This document shows positions 1-14,062 of a stretch of DNA of 64,000 nt, piece by piece (within the stretch, counting starts at the first letter, position 1; each line of letters opens with the position of its first letter). Below the pieces are notes generated by a model. That model worked only from the letters and a program-made list of their open reading frames with translations, ran no database searches and had not been told where the DNA came from. The stretch covers positions 248,001 to 312,000 of the forward strand of contig JAJKFH010000913.1 of NCBI GenBank assembly GCA_023333565.1. The letters are read 5' to 3'. Both the position numbers and the translations under genes were made by a program. This DNA is from Puffinus mauretanicus. Lineage: Eukaryota; Chordata; Aves; Procellariiformes; Procellariidae.

Positions 1-3000
1 AAATTACTACCCGTTTGCACCCCAAAATAGATTTGTTTTTATGTGTCATAGAGACTTTAGAAAATCCCTCTGGAATAAAGATTTGGGAACCTAATTTTCA
101 GTTCTTCAAATTTTCATTTTTAAAGAAGATAAGTACAGGAAGATATTAATATTATGAGAGAAAAAATGCTTTATATGCCTCCAAGTGCTACATTTCGTTA
201 GGCATCTTTTATTGTGTCATGTTGTTGCAGCTGAGGTCATAGTATGATGCTGGGAGAGCTCTGTCTAGTCAGAGGAAAGTGGCTGCTCTTCATAGATATT
301 TTAATTTAAATCTTTGCCCTGTTACATAGGTGATTTCCATAATTATTTTTTGTGTGTGTCTGTGTGATGTCTACAGGATGAAAAATGTTGTAAACCTGTG
401 GGAATTTTCTGGCACAGATGCATTTAGATAGTGAGAGTTGTTCTGCATTGTTTAAAGCAAGACATTTTTTGATTGTTTCCATGATGACTGTATGCATCAT
501 TAACCCTTTTATTGTTGACATCCTACAGAGACCTGATATGTAGTCTTAATTATTTTAAAAGACACTTCTTTGTTACTTAGCTGGTGATTAAAAGTAAATT
601 AAAAGATGGCAATGGCAGACTATTGTTGTTCATTAGCAGATCTAAAAACCTAATCATCTAGTAAGGGACTAATTTTCACATAATTTTTAAAACAATAAGT
701 ACACTGGTGTAGAAATTATTTGTGCTGCTTCTACCAGTTAATTAACCAAATCCCCAGAGAGGTAGAGTGTGAGAGTGATTATTTTCTATTAATCGAACTG
801 AGAAATTTAAAGTAGGAATCCCAGTCAAAACTCTTAACAATATTCCTTATAACAATAAAATTAGTTTGAACTTCAAGTGCTGAACAATATTGAGGATTCT
901 AGCAGGGGAGAATGGGAAGGGCAAAGGCAAGAGCAAGGAGACAAAACACTCACTCATAATTTTGCAGAGAAAAAAGATGAATTATGGAGGCAGTGATGGA
1001 GTATATACAAGAACCCAGCCATGAAAAGAAACCATTTCTAAAGAAATATTAATTAAAATTGATTGAAAATTGTCCTTTAAGACTTTCACAAAAATTTCTT
1101 GAGTTTAGAAAAAGCAAAACCTCAAATTTGTTGATTAAAATAATGCCCCAGTTCTCAGCATTAATCGTAGTTAGTGCTTATGCTCCCCCTTTTTTCTCCA
1201 TTTTCAGGCTTTTATTTGGCAGATGGTGGTTCATGTGGTGAAATACAACAGTGATTGTTGAGGTTGAAGCCCTGCACCTCTCTCATATGCTTCATACACT
1301 GGCAGGTAGGACTGATCATCTTAGATGGTATTGGAGAACTCTCACTCCTATGGAGGAAATACCTTCTCTTTGAAGGAGCTGGTATTATTGCAGAAGTGAT
1401 GGTATAAAGGCATAACCAAGACAAGGTTTTAATACACTTTTAAAACTGTGATTAAAATATTTCAGCTTTGATACATTATATGGACATTTTAAGAAAAGCA
1501 AAGGCAAATTAACACACAGTTTTGGAAAAATTTTGATTGATAGAAAATCTAATTGTTCAAATGATAAAAAATTCTTTAATACGCATAGGTAGCAAGGAAA
1601 AAAAACTCTTCTGCCCATTGAATTTTTTAATAGGAAAGCAGGGCTATAAAAAAGGATGTTTAGCTGCAGTGAAGGAGTAAAATCCTGGAGGCTGTGACAC
1701 CTGTGCCTCTTTGCCTGTCACAAAAATTCTAAAACTTCCAACCACAACCCCCTGCTTAAATTCATTAAATCCTTTCTCAACCCTTATAAAAAATTTTGTG
1801 TGACTCAGCAATTCACTCAACTTTCTATCTCAGTTTATGCAAGATACAGGTATGTTAAAACTTGAAAGCCAGATGCAGAAATACCCCTCTGTGCTCGTAG
1901 GACTGAACACAGTGCAGTTTGGTGGGGTTTCTCTCATGAGTAGGAGCTCTCGTTGTAAGGAAGAGAAAGGCCATTTTTGAGGTCTATAACTTCTATCTTC
2001 CTGCTTGTGACTGTTCCTTTACTAACAATCTGTTTCTGTTTCTTCCATGGTCCTGGTTTACTAGTCCTGCCTGCAAGCAGATTGCTAGAAAGTTGCTAAA
2101 AAATGAACCAAAAGGGGCAGAAATGCAGTGTGAGCGAATGGATTCCTCCAATCAAGTGAATAATAACAGATAATGTTGGCCCAGCTCTGCTGCTGTGGAT
2201 GCACTGACTTCTTTAGAAAAAAAAAAAGAAGTATAAAAGATAAAATAAGCTGAGAATTTTATCTGGAGTAGTAAAAAGGAATCTCTAGTGTGGTCCTCCC
2301 TTGTGCGTAATCCCCTAGATTATGCTGTTGACAGTGGCTTTGAGTTACAAATGCTATATTGTCTGTTTTATGTTGTTGTCTCAAATAACTAGATGTGTTT
2401 AGTTTCATGTCATTTGTCATTATAATTTTCTTGGCTACTGATTTGTTCACCTTTGTATATTGTGTAGGTTAAAGTTTGCATGTGTAGATTTATCTATATT
2501 TTGATATGCCTTATTAGTGGATCTCATTTTTGCTTTGTTTGTTATGAACATCAAAAATTAATGGGAAGATTTATTAGAGAAACAAATACTGACTATATTA
2601 ACCTTGGCTTCATTCTAACACTACTGTAGGATCTTTAAATGCCTACCGATTTCCTTTCCTTTGTAATCACAGACAGTATATTTATTTTTATTTATGGATG
2701 CTATTTGAGAGAATTGGTTAGTGCTCAGCTTTAAATGAGTTTTATATAAAAGCAACAGGCTGAGTCAGTAAAGAAAAAAATGACCAGATGGTAACCTCAG
2801 TATGGGATAGAGATGAATGTGGATCTAAAATGAGGAATGTCCCAAATAATGAGGGTCATTTGAGAGTAAGATGGTATGTGCACTTTGTGGCCATGAGTAA
2901 TGCATTGATGTACGTATTTCAGTAATCATGATGCATGAATTCTCTATAGAAATTATTACGAGATCAGTTTTACAGGGAATCAAGTGCTTTAGGTACCTTA

Positions 3001-3183
3001 ATTATTTAGATTATGTGTCTGAGAGAGGAAAAATGTTTGACTTTTGTATTCCTGCTTTTAGTCTTGGTGTCAAAGAAGGAGAAGGGTGAATTGGGGAAAA
3101 AATCCTGTGTGACCTGCCCAGGCACAGCGTTGTCATGGCAAAGATTATTCTCTCAATTCCTCTTTTCCTTTCTACCCATCTAG
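1..3183. other. AT-rich non-coding stretch, no gene seen
   Basis: This segment is AT-rich with very few CpG dinucleotides and only short open frames (under 80 codons) on either strand, none of which I recognise. Short A and T runs occur, for example near 2218. No repeat family could be assigned by eye. The last 40 bases become pyrimidine-rich and form a possible splice acceptor for the exon candidate that follows. The stretch is best read as intron or intergenic DNA. Confidence 0.6.
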
Positions 3184-3231
3184 ATGGCAAACTCTTCAGC
3201 TCTGCAAATGAGTGAACTCAAATCCGAGTTG
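3184..3231 (+). other. candidate short internal exon (48 nt, 16 codons)
   Basis: A pyrimidine-rich tract (CTCTTTTCCTTTCTACCCATC) ends in TAG at 3181-3183, and the segment ends at TTG followed by GTAAGAA at 3232. This gives a near-consensus acceptor and a strong donor around 48 nt, an exact multiple of three. Only one of the three plus frames is open through it; it reads MANSSALQMSELKSEL, a polar, helix-prone string like part of a coiled coil. The other two frames hit TGA inside the segment. I do not recognise the protein. The ATG at the first position need not be a start, since this would be an internal exon. No neighbouring exon was identified, so the host gene is unknown. A chance pairing of splice signals remains possible. 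Confidence 0.3.
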
Positions 3232-6200
3232 GTAAGAACACACTATCCCACCTCAAAGAAACTGTGAAAATCAGTCTGTCCCACTTGTTATTCATTGTGT
3301 GAAAAGTTACACATGGAATTGACACTGGGGAGTCTCTCTCTAAAAGGACAAATCACAGCAGTTTCCCTTGTGTGGTTACCCACTTCTTTTGCCCAGAAAC
3401 AAAGCCAAGGAAAAAGATGTTACTCTCATTAGTTTTAATCTCTAGCCCTGCTAACAGGGAGAGGTGTTGAAACACAAGGCAGCTAAATCAATGAGAAAGG
3501 AAATGCTGGTGCTATCAAAGTGATTTGCCATGGGAGATTTGCTGCAACATGAATGCTGCTTAGAGCTCAGTTTGTGAGGTTGTTGATTCTGCAGAAGTTT
3601 TAGGTACAAGCCTTTACTGATTGTTCCTCTTACACTAGCTTAAGCCAAACAGCCGACATTCAGGCCCTCCTGGTAACAGAAATCAAGCACTTTGCTACTT
3701 GGAGCAATAACTGTCTCAGAGGCACCTTTGCCCCGATGGTCCCCTGTGATGCTCTGCACTCTTTTCTGTCTTTCCTCTTTCGCAGGCAGTTGCAGAAGCA
3801 ATTGTGTTGCTCTCTGTTTTCTTAGGACGTGCTCAGCAAAAGTGTGGGAGTGGGCTGAAGTGATTCATAGAATCCTTTGCGAATTGAGCAAATTATTTGT
3901 TTCTCATAAAAAATGAATGCTCTCTTCTTGTTGGGAAGACTCATTCCCAAAGATCTTCACTAAGCAAGTAAGTCTTCTCTTTCTCCAAGGATAATCTTCG
4001 GCATAGCACTTCAGCAGCATGCTCAGACGAGGACTGATCATAATCTTGTTTTTGTCCAAATTATCCAATAATTTTTGTAGTGATAGTAACTTCTAACCCA
4101 TCTAATCTCTTTCCCTAAACTCTCTCTAGTTCCATTAAATCCAGTATTTCAATCTGCTGGATTATGGAGTTCAGCTGTGGTTACTTCCATTCCCCTGAAA
4201 TCACAAGTCTTTATTTTCAGTAGCGGCCTTAACAGGTAGTTAGGGAAGAGCTCTATCTGGCACTTTTTTCTGGGGTTTGAGGCCACACAGTGTGAGATTA
4301 GCTCCGGTGTCTTTCGAAACCCCAGTTGATTAAGCACGTATTGTCCCAGAATGTTTATTTTGCAGGGCTGCTCGTTCACTGTTTCCTTCTGCCAGAATGC
4401 AAGTTGGAGCAGGCAATGTAGCATTACCCCTACTCGAGAAGCAAGGTATGAGACTTTAAAAAGAGTGAGCAGATTACAGCCCATCTGTTAAGGCAGAGAA
4501 TTTATTTAGGAGAATAAATGTGTGATCCGGATGAGCAAAATCACAGCCATCCAGATAACAACCCCAAAGACTCACCATCCGCCTAGTGAGATGACTGGCA
4601 CTCCTTGGGCGGTCAGGGATCACATGTTCTGCAGCTGCATTTTCTTTCTGTCTACATTCCAAGTGAAACAAAGCTTTTAGCTTACATCGCCGTATTGAAA
4701 ATCCTTACTGCTTAGCTGAGCGCATATGGGCAGCCCTTTAGCTACATAAAGGTTGGTCCATTCACCTTCTTTGCTAAATTTGCTAAATATATAGCTGGAA
4801 ATAAGGAAAAACTACCTAAACGAGGAACCCAAAACACAGGGGAAAAGTATTCAATTTTATCTCAATTATCTGAAAAACAGATCTAACATAGCAATAGCTT
4901 TTACTTATTTTTCTGCCTCAGTTTCTATACCATTCCTGACACTTGCTTGGGCTGTAGGTATTGAATTCTAAGGAGTTCAAGATTTTTCCATTTCTCCACA
5001 GAACCCTGTACATAGTCTCCTTTGGAACAGGAATCTTCTGTCAAACATGCAGTTTGCCTTTCTCCCACATGCACAATCCCATTCCCTCTTAACTTTAAGG
5101 CCATTTCCACAGATGTCCGAGTCCTGGCTTAGTAAGAACAGGGGGTTTTAAAATTTATTTTACATGGCAGTTTTTTGCCACTGGTTCTTTGGAACATCTT
5201 TGTTTTTAGTAGTACATGGCTGGTTTGGAACTTCAGCATGCAGAGGAAAACAGAAAACAGACAAATCCCAGCTTCAAAATGAAATTTACTTTCTGATACG
5301 GGATCATGGCTCCTTACCAGATCCTATCCTTCCTCAAAATTATTAGCAATTTCAGAGCACTGAATAGAGCACTAAGAAATCCTAAATATCTGTTGCTAGT
5401 TCTCTTTCTTCAGATATATATGTATTAGAGAAGGTTTTCTTAGTGTGCATTTGATGTGTTCACTCCTGTCCAGGTGAAACTTATCACCTTTCGGGATACT
5501 GAGGACTTCTGCACTTGGTGCTGGACAATGAACGAATTTGCCTCTTTTGAGGATCTCTGTATTCCTCTTGGTGTTACAATGTGTTCAGGCTTATCAGTGG
5601 ACAAGCTCTAACAATAAAAAATGCATTTACTTACAACACAAATTTACATAATGGAATACAGTTACAAAAGTTAAAGAATAAATTGCAGCATTAAGATTAT
5701 AGTAAGTCATACCAATCGTATTTGTTGCTATAAAACCCCAGCTATATTGCAAGATTGGCTAATTACCTTCTGCAACCTCCCCTTTGGCTGGCTCTGCACT
5801 GAGAGTTACAGCTTTCCTGATCTGACCATTAGCCACGGCTGTTAAACCGTCTGAGGGTTAAATATGAGATCGGCTCAGAGAAGCTGCTGTAGGCAACTTC
5901 TTTTTTTTCTAGCACAGTAGGGCATGAGGTTTTTTTCCCTTCTCTTATGCCCTTCAATTCCTGAGATTGAGTGCTGTGACGTAGCATGTTAAAGAGGGAA
6001 CTACAGCATTTCCTCTCATCTTCTTCTGTACTGTCATTTTATTACCATTGCTATTATGTGTGTTAATTAACACTTTCTTTACTTTAGGCTTCAAACTACA
6101 TTCTCCTGTTGCAGCTTTTTGAAGACACATTTTGGTAAAGCTTTATATCTCATAGCATAAGAAATATTAAATACATGCTCTGCTTAATAGATTCTTTTTC

Positions 6201-9200
6201 TTTCTTTTTGAGCATATAGAAACAAAACAGATGGCAAAACTGGGAACAGGATGTTTCTCTTGGGTAATACTTCAGTTCAAATTCACTGATAATTTTAGGG
6301 GCCCTTGTGATGATCCTGTCTTTTTTAGAGTACAAGGACAAGTTATCCTTAGAAATAATAGCTGGAAAATTACAAAGAGTCTAAGAGGAAAAATTTCTCT
6401 GTACGTTTTATTTAAAGCCTGTTGGATCCATGCCATGGGGAGTAAGTTGCAACTGGAATTTTAAAAAGCCTGGATCGTTTCAGGATACTTGCAGTTCTTA
6501 CTACAATAACAGTAATAAAATTTCATGGTTCAGAGCCTTCACCGACCACAAAAGGAGTCAGGAAAGCATTTCCCTCTTATCTACACAATAGCATAATTGG
6601 CTTAGGGCATTGGTGGAGATGTATCGTGCGCACACAAGACAACAGGTAGCAGACTATTTACTGAGATGGGACTGAAGGGACCAGTAGGCTAGTCTGACAT
6701 AGCAGTGTTTGCAGTCTTTGTGCTGATGTAGGAGCATATTCCTGGGACTCAGATTTCCTATGCTGATATTTTATTATTATCTCTTTTTCCCTTATCAGGA
6801 GGACAACGGAATTGAAATTCCATGGCTTTTACTTTGTTTGTGAGGCTCTTGGTAAAATTCATCCCCATCTTTGACTGCTTCCTGAGCACCATAATCTAAA
6901 CTCACTTTGGGTACCAGGAGTTCTAAGATCTGTCCTGCTCTACTGCTCTGGAAAACTCAGGACTTCGTTCATCTGCCAGTCAGCAGCGAGCGGGAGCAGT
7001 GCAGTAACACTGACTGCAGCAAACTGCAGGTGGTGTGCTCGCCTGTGCAAGCCTGAGTGTGCTACGTAAAACATGCACCGAAGGTAGAATCATCTCAGAT
7101 AAGCAGCATTTTGCAAGAAAATAGCACTGCAGAGAGAAGGCTCCCGCATTGAACTTACCTGGCGTCTGCATTAAAATAATTCTGAGCGCTTGCTTCCTTA
7201 TCCATGGATTCTGTATGGTGGAGAAGTAGGACACTAGGACCTCAGGCTTTCGGGAACATCAGTTAATAGGAAAGTCCCAACTGACTGCTTAGGCAATACT
7301 CTTAGGTATTCCAGAGGAAAGTATTTTTTTTAATATGGCTGGAGGTGTAAATAAACAAGTAAATCTGCTACACTGCCTGATTAAATTCTTTAGATAACAT
7401 GCAGTTAAATCAAGGAAGCTGTATAATGTATGCAATAACATTTTTATGCAAAAAAAACCCCAAAACATTTTTCTCACGTATCTGAGGCTTATTTCCACCT
7501 TATATTACATATTCTTCTTTCCATTTCTCTCAGTAGTTTTGATTTTAAAAGATGTGGTTCACCCAGACAAAATATACCAAACTCTTGTATGTACATAGAG
7601 CTATGCTACTTAGTCCTGAATATACCACCTGGCATGTAACACCTTCCAGTGCACTTCCCAGAGTAAGCCATAGCTTCTTGCATCTCCTTTGACTGCCGTC
7701 GTTCTTCATGTTGGTTCCAAGAGTCATCCTGCCAGCTGTCCCACTGCTGCGTGCATTCATGAGGCTGACAAGCAACTGAACTGTTGCACATTTTATGAAT
7801 GAGCATAAACTTAGACTTGATGGCACTTGCAAAAGGACTCAAAGGACAGGGAAGACTTTGTTCAAGCACTGACACATCTTTGAAAGGGCAGCAAAGCAAT
7901 TTTCCCTCCCTAATCCCATCAACCAAAACCAATCAAACTAGAACTATAAAACAAAAACACATCTGAAATAAATGTTCCATGCTTACATACCAGTATTTAT
8001 TTGCTTTTAATTCAAAAGCATGCTTTCACTTAAGTTGATTTTTTTACATTTTCAAGACATATTTTTGGATAGTCCAGCATTATCGTACAGTAATTTAGAA
8101 AAATCCTGAAGGGAGGATGTATTAATGGTTTTAAGGTTAATGGCATCTTTAGTCTATTGGGCTGTGTCAGACTGCTGCTAGGATTTTCTCCTGCAGCAAT
8201 TGAACACATCCTTCATGCTAAGGACCAAACTCCCAGCCCACTACTGCTTCTGTTAATACTGACAGGTAAAAGGGTTTGCTCAAGATCATGCTGGGCTGGT
8301 ATGGGAGACAGAAGGAGATGAGTGTTCAAACCGAGGTACATATCACCCAAAATAATATATGAAGCAAAGAAAACTTTCAGAATTCCTGTATTGACCTTGG
8401 TTTATACTGTACATTATAGAAACAGGGTTCTGTTTCACAAGGATAATGAGAAATATAGTGTGATTAATTTTTCATCAGCATGCATTTTTTGAAAGTGCGA
8501 ACTGACTTTTTTATGTATATATAAACTGTCATGTCTTCATTTTCCTTTTATCTTCATTCTTAACCTTCTTAACACAATAAGAAATATAAGGAGTTTCTAA
8601 TTTAAAATTAAAAAGGGGTGTCATACTTTAGAGGGTAAGAACCTAGTAAGTTTGCTTGACTAAGATATATTTTTATAAGCCTATATTAGGTGCTAATGAC
8701 ACACATCACTAGAGGCATTTAGGCGTCTAAATCCCTTTGATCCATCTATTTGTATATCTTTAAAGTATTGAGCATGGATCTCATTAGAATAAGTGACGCC
8801 ATCCAAATAGTAGTTGGATAATTGTCTGTTACCGAGTGCATTCTTTATTCCCAAAAGGCTAGGGTTATTCAGACAATTAGGCTTTAATACAAACTTTTCA
8901 CTAGGCTCGATAACAGACCCGTCAATTTGTTATGTGGTTCAGTTCTTTCTCCTCTCATTCTGACTATTTCTTAGCTGTAAAGGAAAACTTCAGTAATATT
9001 GTCAGTCTTTCTAGCTGCAGCTGAATTTCCTTGAATATCCCTGAATCTCTAGTACCAGTAACATTTCCCTTGTCGTAAGCTCATCGTGGTTTTCATTTAA
9101 AGCATGTGTCAATGGCAGTTCAAAGATTTGTGATCAATTGTTCTCAAGATAAATCTAGAGAGACTATGAAATCTCCATTGTTTTGGCAATTCTTTGGTTT

Positions 9201-12200
9201 TGAGAATGTCATAATAGCTGATGGTATAATTAAAAGAGCCAGTTTACTATCCTGTGGGTCTCCTGAGATCAGTTACACTTGTCACGCAAAAGAGTCAATC
9301 CACCTGTGGTGGAATTAAGCTTTGGACCGTGACTTTTGCAGCTATATGACGTGATACTTTTTCATATCATCAGCCGTGGGTATAGATTACAAAATAATAA
9401 AGTAGCTTCTTATGGTTGCTCTTTATAAAAACTCCTGTAGTCTTTCATTCTTAATCTCATATCCAAAAACTTCACTGCCTTTTTATCAGCAATTTCGTCT
9501 GATTTTAATGATCAGAAGAACTGAATAGAACATTTGCACTGAGCTTCTCCAAAACATTGGGTTACTGAATAAGCTATTCAGTTCCTCTGAAGGGGTATAT
9601 AGTTATTATGGTGCTGAGGAGAGGGTATAAATAAGCCAATAAAAGGAAAAAGGAAAGATGGTATTTCCCCTTGGAGGCTAAAGTTGGTCAGGTTTAAATT
9701 TGCAAGCAAGTGTGCAAGGTTCTGTTCACTAAACCCCTCTGGAATAGGGCTCTGCAGCTTTCTAACTATTTTGTCACGTCAGAATAGATGTTAGGAAGAC
9801 TTGCCTGAATACAATGCATGTGTCCTTTCAGATATTCCATCTATCTGTCATTTCAGTTAGAGTTTGGGTGGCTGACTTTTGATTATTATACAGGTTTGAT
9901 GTATACTTGTAAGAACTACACAGAGAAACAGCCCTTATTCCGCCATGTAGCAATTGTCAGCTATATGTCTAATATATGCTGGTGGGATTCTTGAAGTCAG
10001 CGGGCTCTTTTCTGTCATGAGACAGAAGGAGTTTTGTAAACTACTACTATAAGTTTTAACTCCCCCATTCATGACTTATAATGCAACCTGATTATTATTC
10101 TGACATAGCTTTCTGCTGCTGGAGCAAGTCTGGTTTCACAGGCCCCAGGCAACGTGGGATGACATCTGATATGATACAGCGAGTCCAGACTACATGGTGC
10201 TTCAGCTCAACTTACTGGGTGATCTATGGAGTGGGACATCTGTGGCAGCTACACTGGAAGCTATTCATCCATCTTTTCACATGGTGGTAGCGAGCTGAGA
10301 TAATAGCTAAATCTGTGAAAAGAATCAGCGAGGACATTACGGAAGACAGAGTGAGGAGGCCCTGGGCCTTTGTCTAGACGTCTTGGGACTCATTCTGCTA
10401 AGGGGAAAAGAACACTTTTCAGGTTTGTGGTATAAAAATACAGTATGTTACAGATTAAAGAAAAAATCAGCTTTCTTCCGATAGCTGAAACCACCACTAA
10501 AATTTCTGAGATGCAGACAAATCCCAAAACAAAACGGAGTTAGGTGTTTAAGTGTCAGAGGATTTCCACAGTTTTGCCTAAAATTTGCATGTTGTTGGAG
10601 ATAATGAGGAGTCTTTTATTATTGTCTAGGATCATATAATAATTCCCTCTAGCCTGTCAGGTAGGCTGGGAGCCAGCATGTGTTCCTACTCTCCCTCCCC
10701 CCAGTCATTCCCTTTTCCAGTAAAAAACATTTTGGCATCCTCTAGGAGGCATGCTCACTGGAAAAATTCGACATAATCAGTGAATTTACAGTCTCATTGT
10801 AAAATTCCCCAAAACTGGGATTTCTCTCTGTTCTTATCCACAAACTATTTGACCTTTTGACTTATTAAAAATGTCTAAATAGTTCTCATGTATTTAGTAC
10901 TATTTGAGGTGTTTAGATGGAAGTACAACAGAGCAAAGTATTAGTCTAATATTTCTGGATGAAAAGGATCTCATTTGATATGTACACTGTTAATTCACAG
11001 GATTAATTCCAGTAACACTGCACACTATAGGAATAATTAGTACAATATAGTTGTATAGAATTCTGAGAAAAGTAATATGATAATTTTGTATTTGTTATTT
11101 GGCAAGCCTTGTCCATGAAAAATTTAGGCAGAATTCTGCACTCTGGCTGTAAAGGCGTTGTGAGTGTGTGCTTCAAGATTCTCCCTGCTCAGAGCCCTGA
11201 TAAGGAAACTACCCAAGAACAGTGTTGCAATAAAGGGAGACATTACAGCAATATCACTGATTTTCATGCCTTCCTAGGTTTGCATGAATGCCTTGGGTTA
11301 AATTTGGATGTAATTGTTCACCAAGTTAAAATGCCATGCCCTCAAATTTGTATTCTAAGATATATTCAGCCATATATTTAGTGAACGGTCATTTGATGGG
11401 TGGCTCAGTAATTTTAAATAGGTTGGTGGAGTGCAGGTGTGGAGAAGACTGCCAGAGAAAATAGCCAAAGGGAAGAGGAAAAATACGTACTAGTGAGATG
11501 GTGAGAGGTGCATGACCCCCAGAATAGCATAGTTTCAAATGTATTTCCACTAGGATGGGTACTCACAGCTGGGCAGCTGTTCATATTGCTTTTTTGCTCT
11601 GGCACAGCAGGGGCTCGTAATTGCAGAACAGCCTTCCCTTGTCCAGACTTGCCTCTGCTTGCATATTGCACTGAAATAAGCCAGTGGGTAGGTTTCTGCA
11701 AGGAAATGCCATAGGAAAGAAGAGCCTGATGTTGGGTTGGAAGAGGCGGGTGTAGTGATGAGGTATCCAAAACTTTGGCTGATCCAGTGCCATTTTGATG
11801 AAGCTAACCTGCTTTCTAGGGAGGTCTTATGGGCAAGAACGCTGAACATCCTGAGTTTTGCTACTTGCTTTGCAATCATTTGAAGTTAAAAGCTTGGAGA
11901 CAGTTAAATTTATTTGTATCATCTGCAGGTTTTTTAACATGAATTATTTTCATGAAAAAGAATTCCATCATAATAAATGGATTTTTCAGTAAAATATTAG
12001 TTTTAGTGGAAAAATACCTGTTTTGTTTATGGATTTTTTTCAAGAATAATTTGAAGTGGGACACTTCAAAGCTGTTTTGCTGTGGTGAGGAATTTTGCCA
12101 CAAACTTCCTTTTCTTATGAGAAGAAAGGTAAAACCAGAGCTGTTTCAAAACATCCCACTGTTTCTATCCCACTGAAATATCAGGTACTTTAAGCTTTGT

Positions 12201-12232
12201 TTTCAATAACAATTCAAAATGTAAATAAACTA

Positions 12233-12264
12233 CTTCTTCTTCTTCTTATTATTATTATTATTAT
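12233..12264. repeat. compound microsatellite (TTC)n-(TTA)n
   Basis: A run of about five TTC/CTT units passes directly into about six TTA/ATT units. Such compound trinucleotide tracts are common and length-variable in vertebrate DNA. No function is implied. Confidence 0.9.
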
Positions 12265-12983
12265 AAAATTTCCAAGATTAATTCATAGAAAGCATTATAA
12301 ATTTTGTAGTTAATACCACAGGAAACATAAGAAACACTACCTTGGTAGTTAGTTTGAGGCAGAATAATTTAATGCCCTCATTCTTTTCTGTGGACTCAGC
12401 GAGGCTACTTATGCTATGTTAAATTAAGCTATGGTTTCCTATGATGCCAGCTGCAATAAAGATGAAGAGGCCATCATCATGTACTCTGAAGTAATCAGGA
12501 CTGGAGTTTTTGTGGACTTTTTTTTCCCAAAGAAGAAAAAAAATAAAACCTTTCAAATGCAGGCATTCGAACAATTTTAATAGCTAAAAAAAATGCCTTT
12601 CAAATGAACAACAAGATGTATTTTGGCTTATTTTATTAGCTATGGCTAATGAGCTATTTTTGGTCAATTCCCTGGTGCAGCTTTCTCATACTGTAATGGA
12701 AGTACCTTATTTCAAACAAATGTAGTGAAAGAAGGTCTACACATTGTACTAGTCAGAAAAAAAGAGCTATTTCTGGTTTGTATTCATTTTCCTATGCGTT
12801 CTTTAAATTTTTGAAGTTAGAGTTTTAATGTTTTGCTCTTTTTACTTTATACGAATTGTTTTCCCATATCTGTGAACAACTGTGACTGAAAAGAGTAAGT
12901 AAGAGAGAAATTTGCTCAACACATCTAGTTACATTAAATTTAGTGCTATGAAACAGCGTAAAAGGAATTTTAGTATCATCATA

Positions 12984-13027
12984 TCTTAATAACTGTGTGT
13001 TAACTGTGTGTTTTCTTAATAACTGTG
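12984..13027. repeat. short tandem duplication, about 30-bp period
   Basis: The 14-mer TCTTAATAACTGTG occurs at 12,984-12,997 and again at 13,014-13,027. A third partial copy of its end, TAACTGTG, lies between them at 13,001-13,008. This looks like a local slippage duplication. Confidence 0.8.
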
Positions 13028-14062
13028 CAATTTTGGAATGTTCTCCCAAGAACCAAAATCCATTCCCTGTTACCTGAATTAAAATTGGGCTGAACAAAGT
13101 GGTAAGATGGTTAAATAGGCTTTTTTGCACATGTTAGTTTTGTGTTTTCAGACACAAAATTAACATAGCCATGCACTTTTGTAACTGGAGTACTAAAATA
13201 TATACATCAACAATTAATCAAGGCAGAGTTTACTGCACTACTGGTGGGAACTTAGTAATAGCAAAGTTCATGGCTGAGAGAAGGATGAGACGTCATGCAT
13301 TAGATTTGATTTTAAAGTAATGAAGGCTGGAAGATCTATGTGTAAGGAATAACAAGAATAATTTCAGTTTTCTTTAATATTTTTTTGTTTAATGCTATTA
13401 GATTTTTTCTTATGCATATCTAAATGCTCATACAAGTTCTCTTTCTTCGGGGTTTTAATCAGAAATACGCCGAAGGACAAAGATGTGCCTGTTTAATGAT
13501 GTTTGTTTCCCTGGGAGCAGCATGAAGCGGTTCAACATTGTACAGAGCTGCTCAGACAACTTTCTTAATACTGAAACTTGGTAACTTTGAAGGCTGATCA
13601 CTTAGCTTGGAGGATTCATTATTTCGGTGTGAAGGGGCAGTTACATCACTAGTTCTGTCATAGCTGGCCCTAACCCAACAGCGTCAGAGGTTTAGCATTC
13701 AGCCATTTCTTCCTTTGGTCATTGCTGTGTTTATTGTCAGGGAGAGGTCATGACCAATTCAGTTGTTGCCTCATTTTACAGTGTTTAAGTTAAGTTTTTA
13801 TTACACTAAATCCCTGACATAGATGCAAGCTGTAGGTCTCCTGTATGTGCTTCAACATTTGGGATACTAGTTTAAAAATTGTATCGTTTGGATATACATG
13901 CACTGTGGGTTAAAAATGTGCCTCAGCTTATTAATGACTAAGGATTTTTGAAAATACTGCTGCCTGTTTATTGCAAATTTGCAGGATTTGCTAATAACAG
14001 TCAGACTGGCAGGCTCTTGGCTATAGCAGTGTGTCTGATTTTAAACATACAAGGAAATGTGC

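Larger units (their letters stand above)
3232..14062. other. AT-rich non-coding stretch, no gene seen
   Basis: About 10.8 kb with no recognisable gene or young transposable element. Open frames up to 118 codons occur on both strands (for example 11,414-11,770 minus and 4,149-4,484 minus), but several overlap in different frames, have no splice context or family resemblance, and look like chance. The block at about 6,960-7,090 is slightly richer in GC. It contains a TTC/TTA microsatellite at 12,233-12,264 and a small tandem repeat at 12,984-13,027. It is consistent with a long intron or intergenic DNA. Confidence 0.55.

Noticed and set aside
3961..3990. GTAAGT donor at 3,966
   Set aside because: The only upstream acceptor is poor and would leave a 30-nt exon with no supporting frame.
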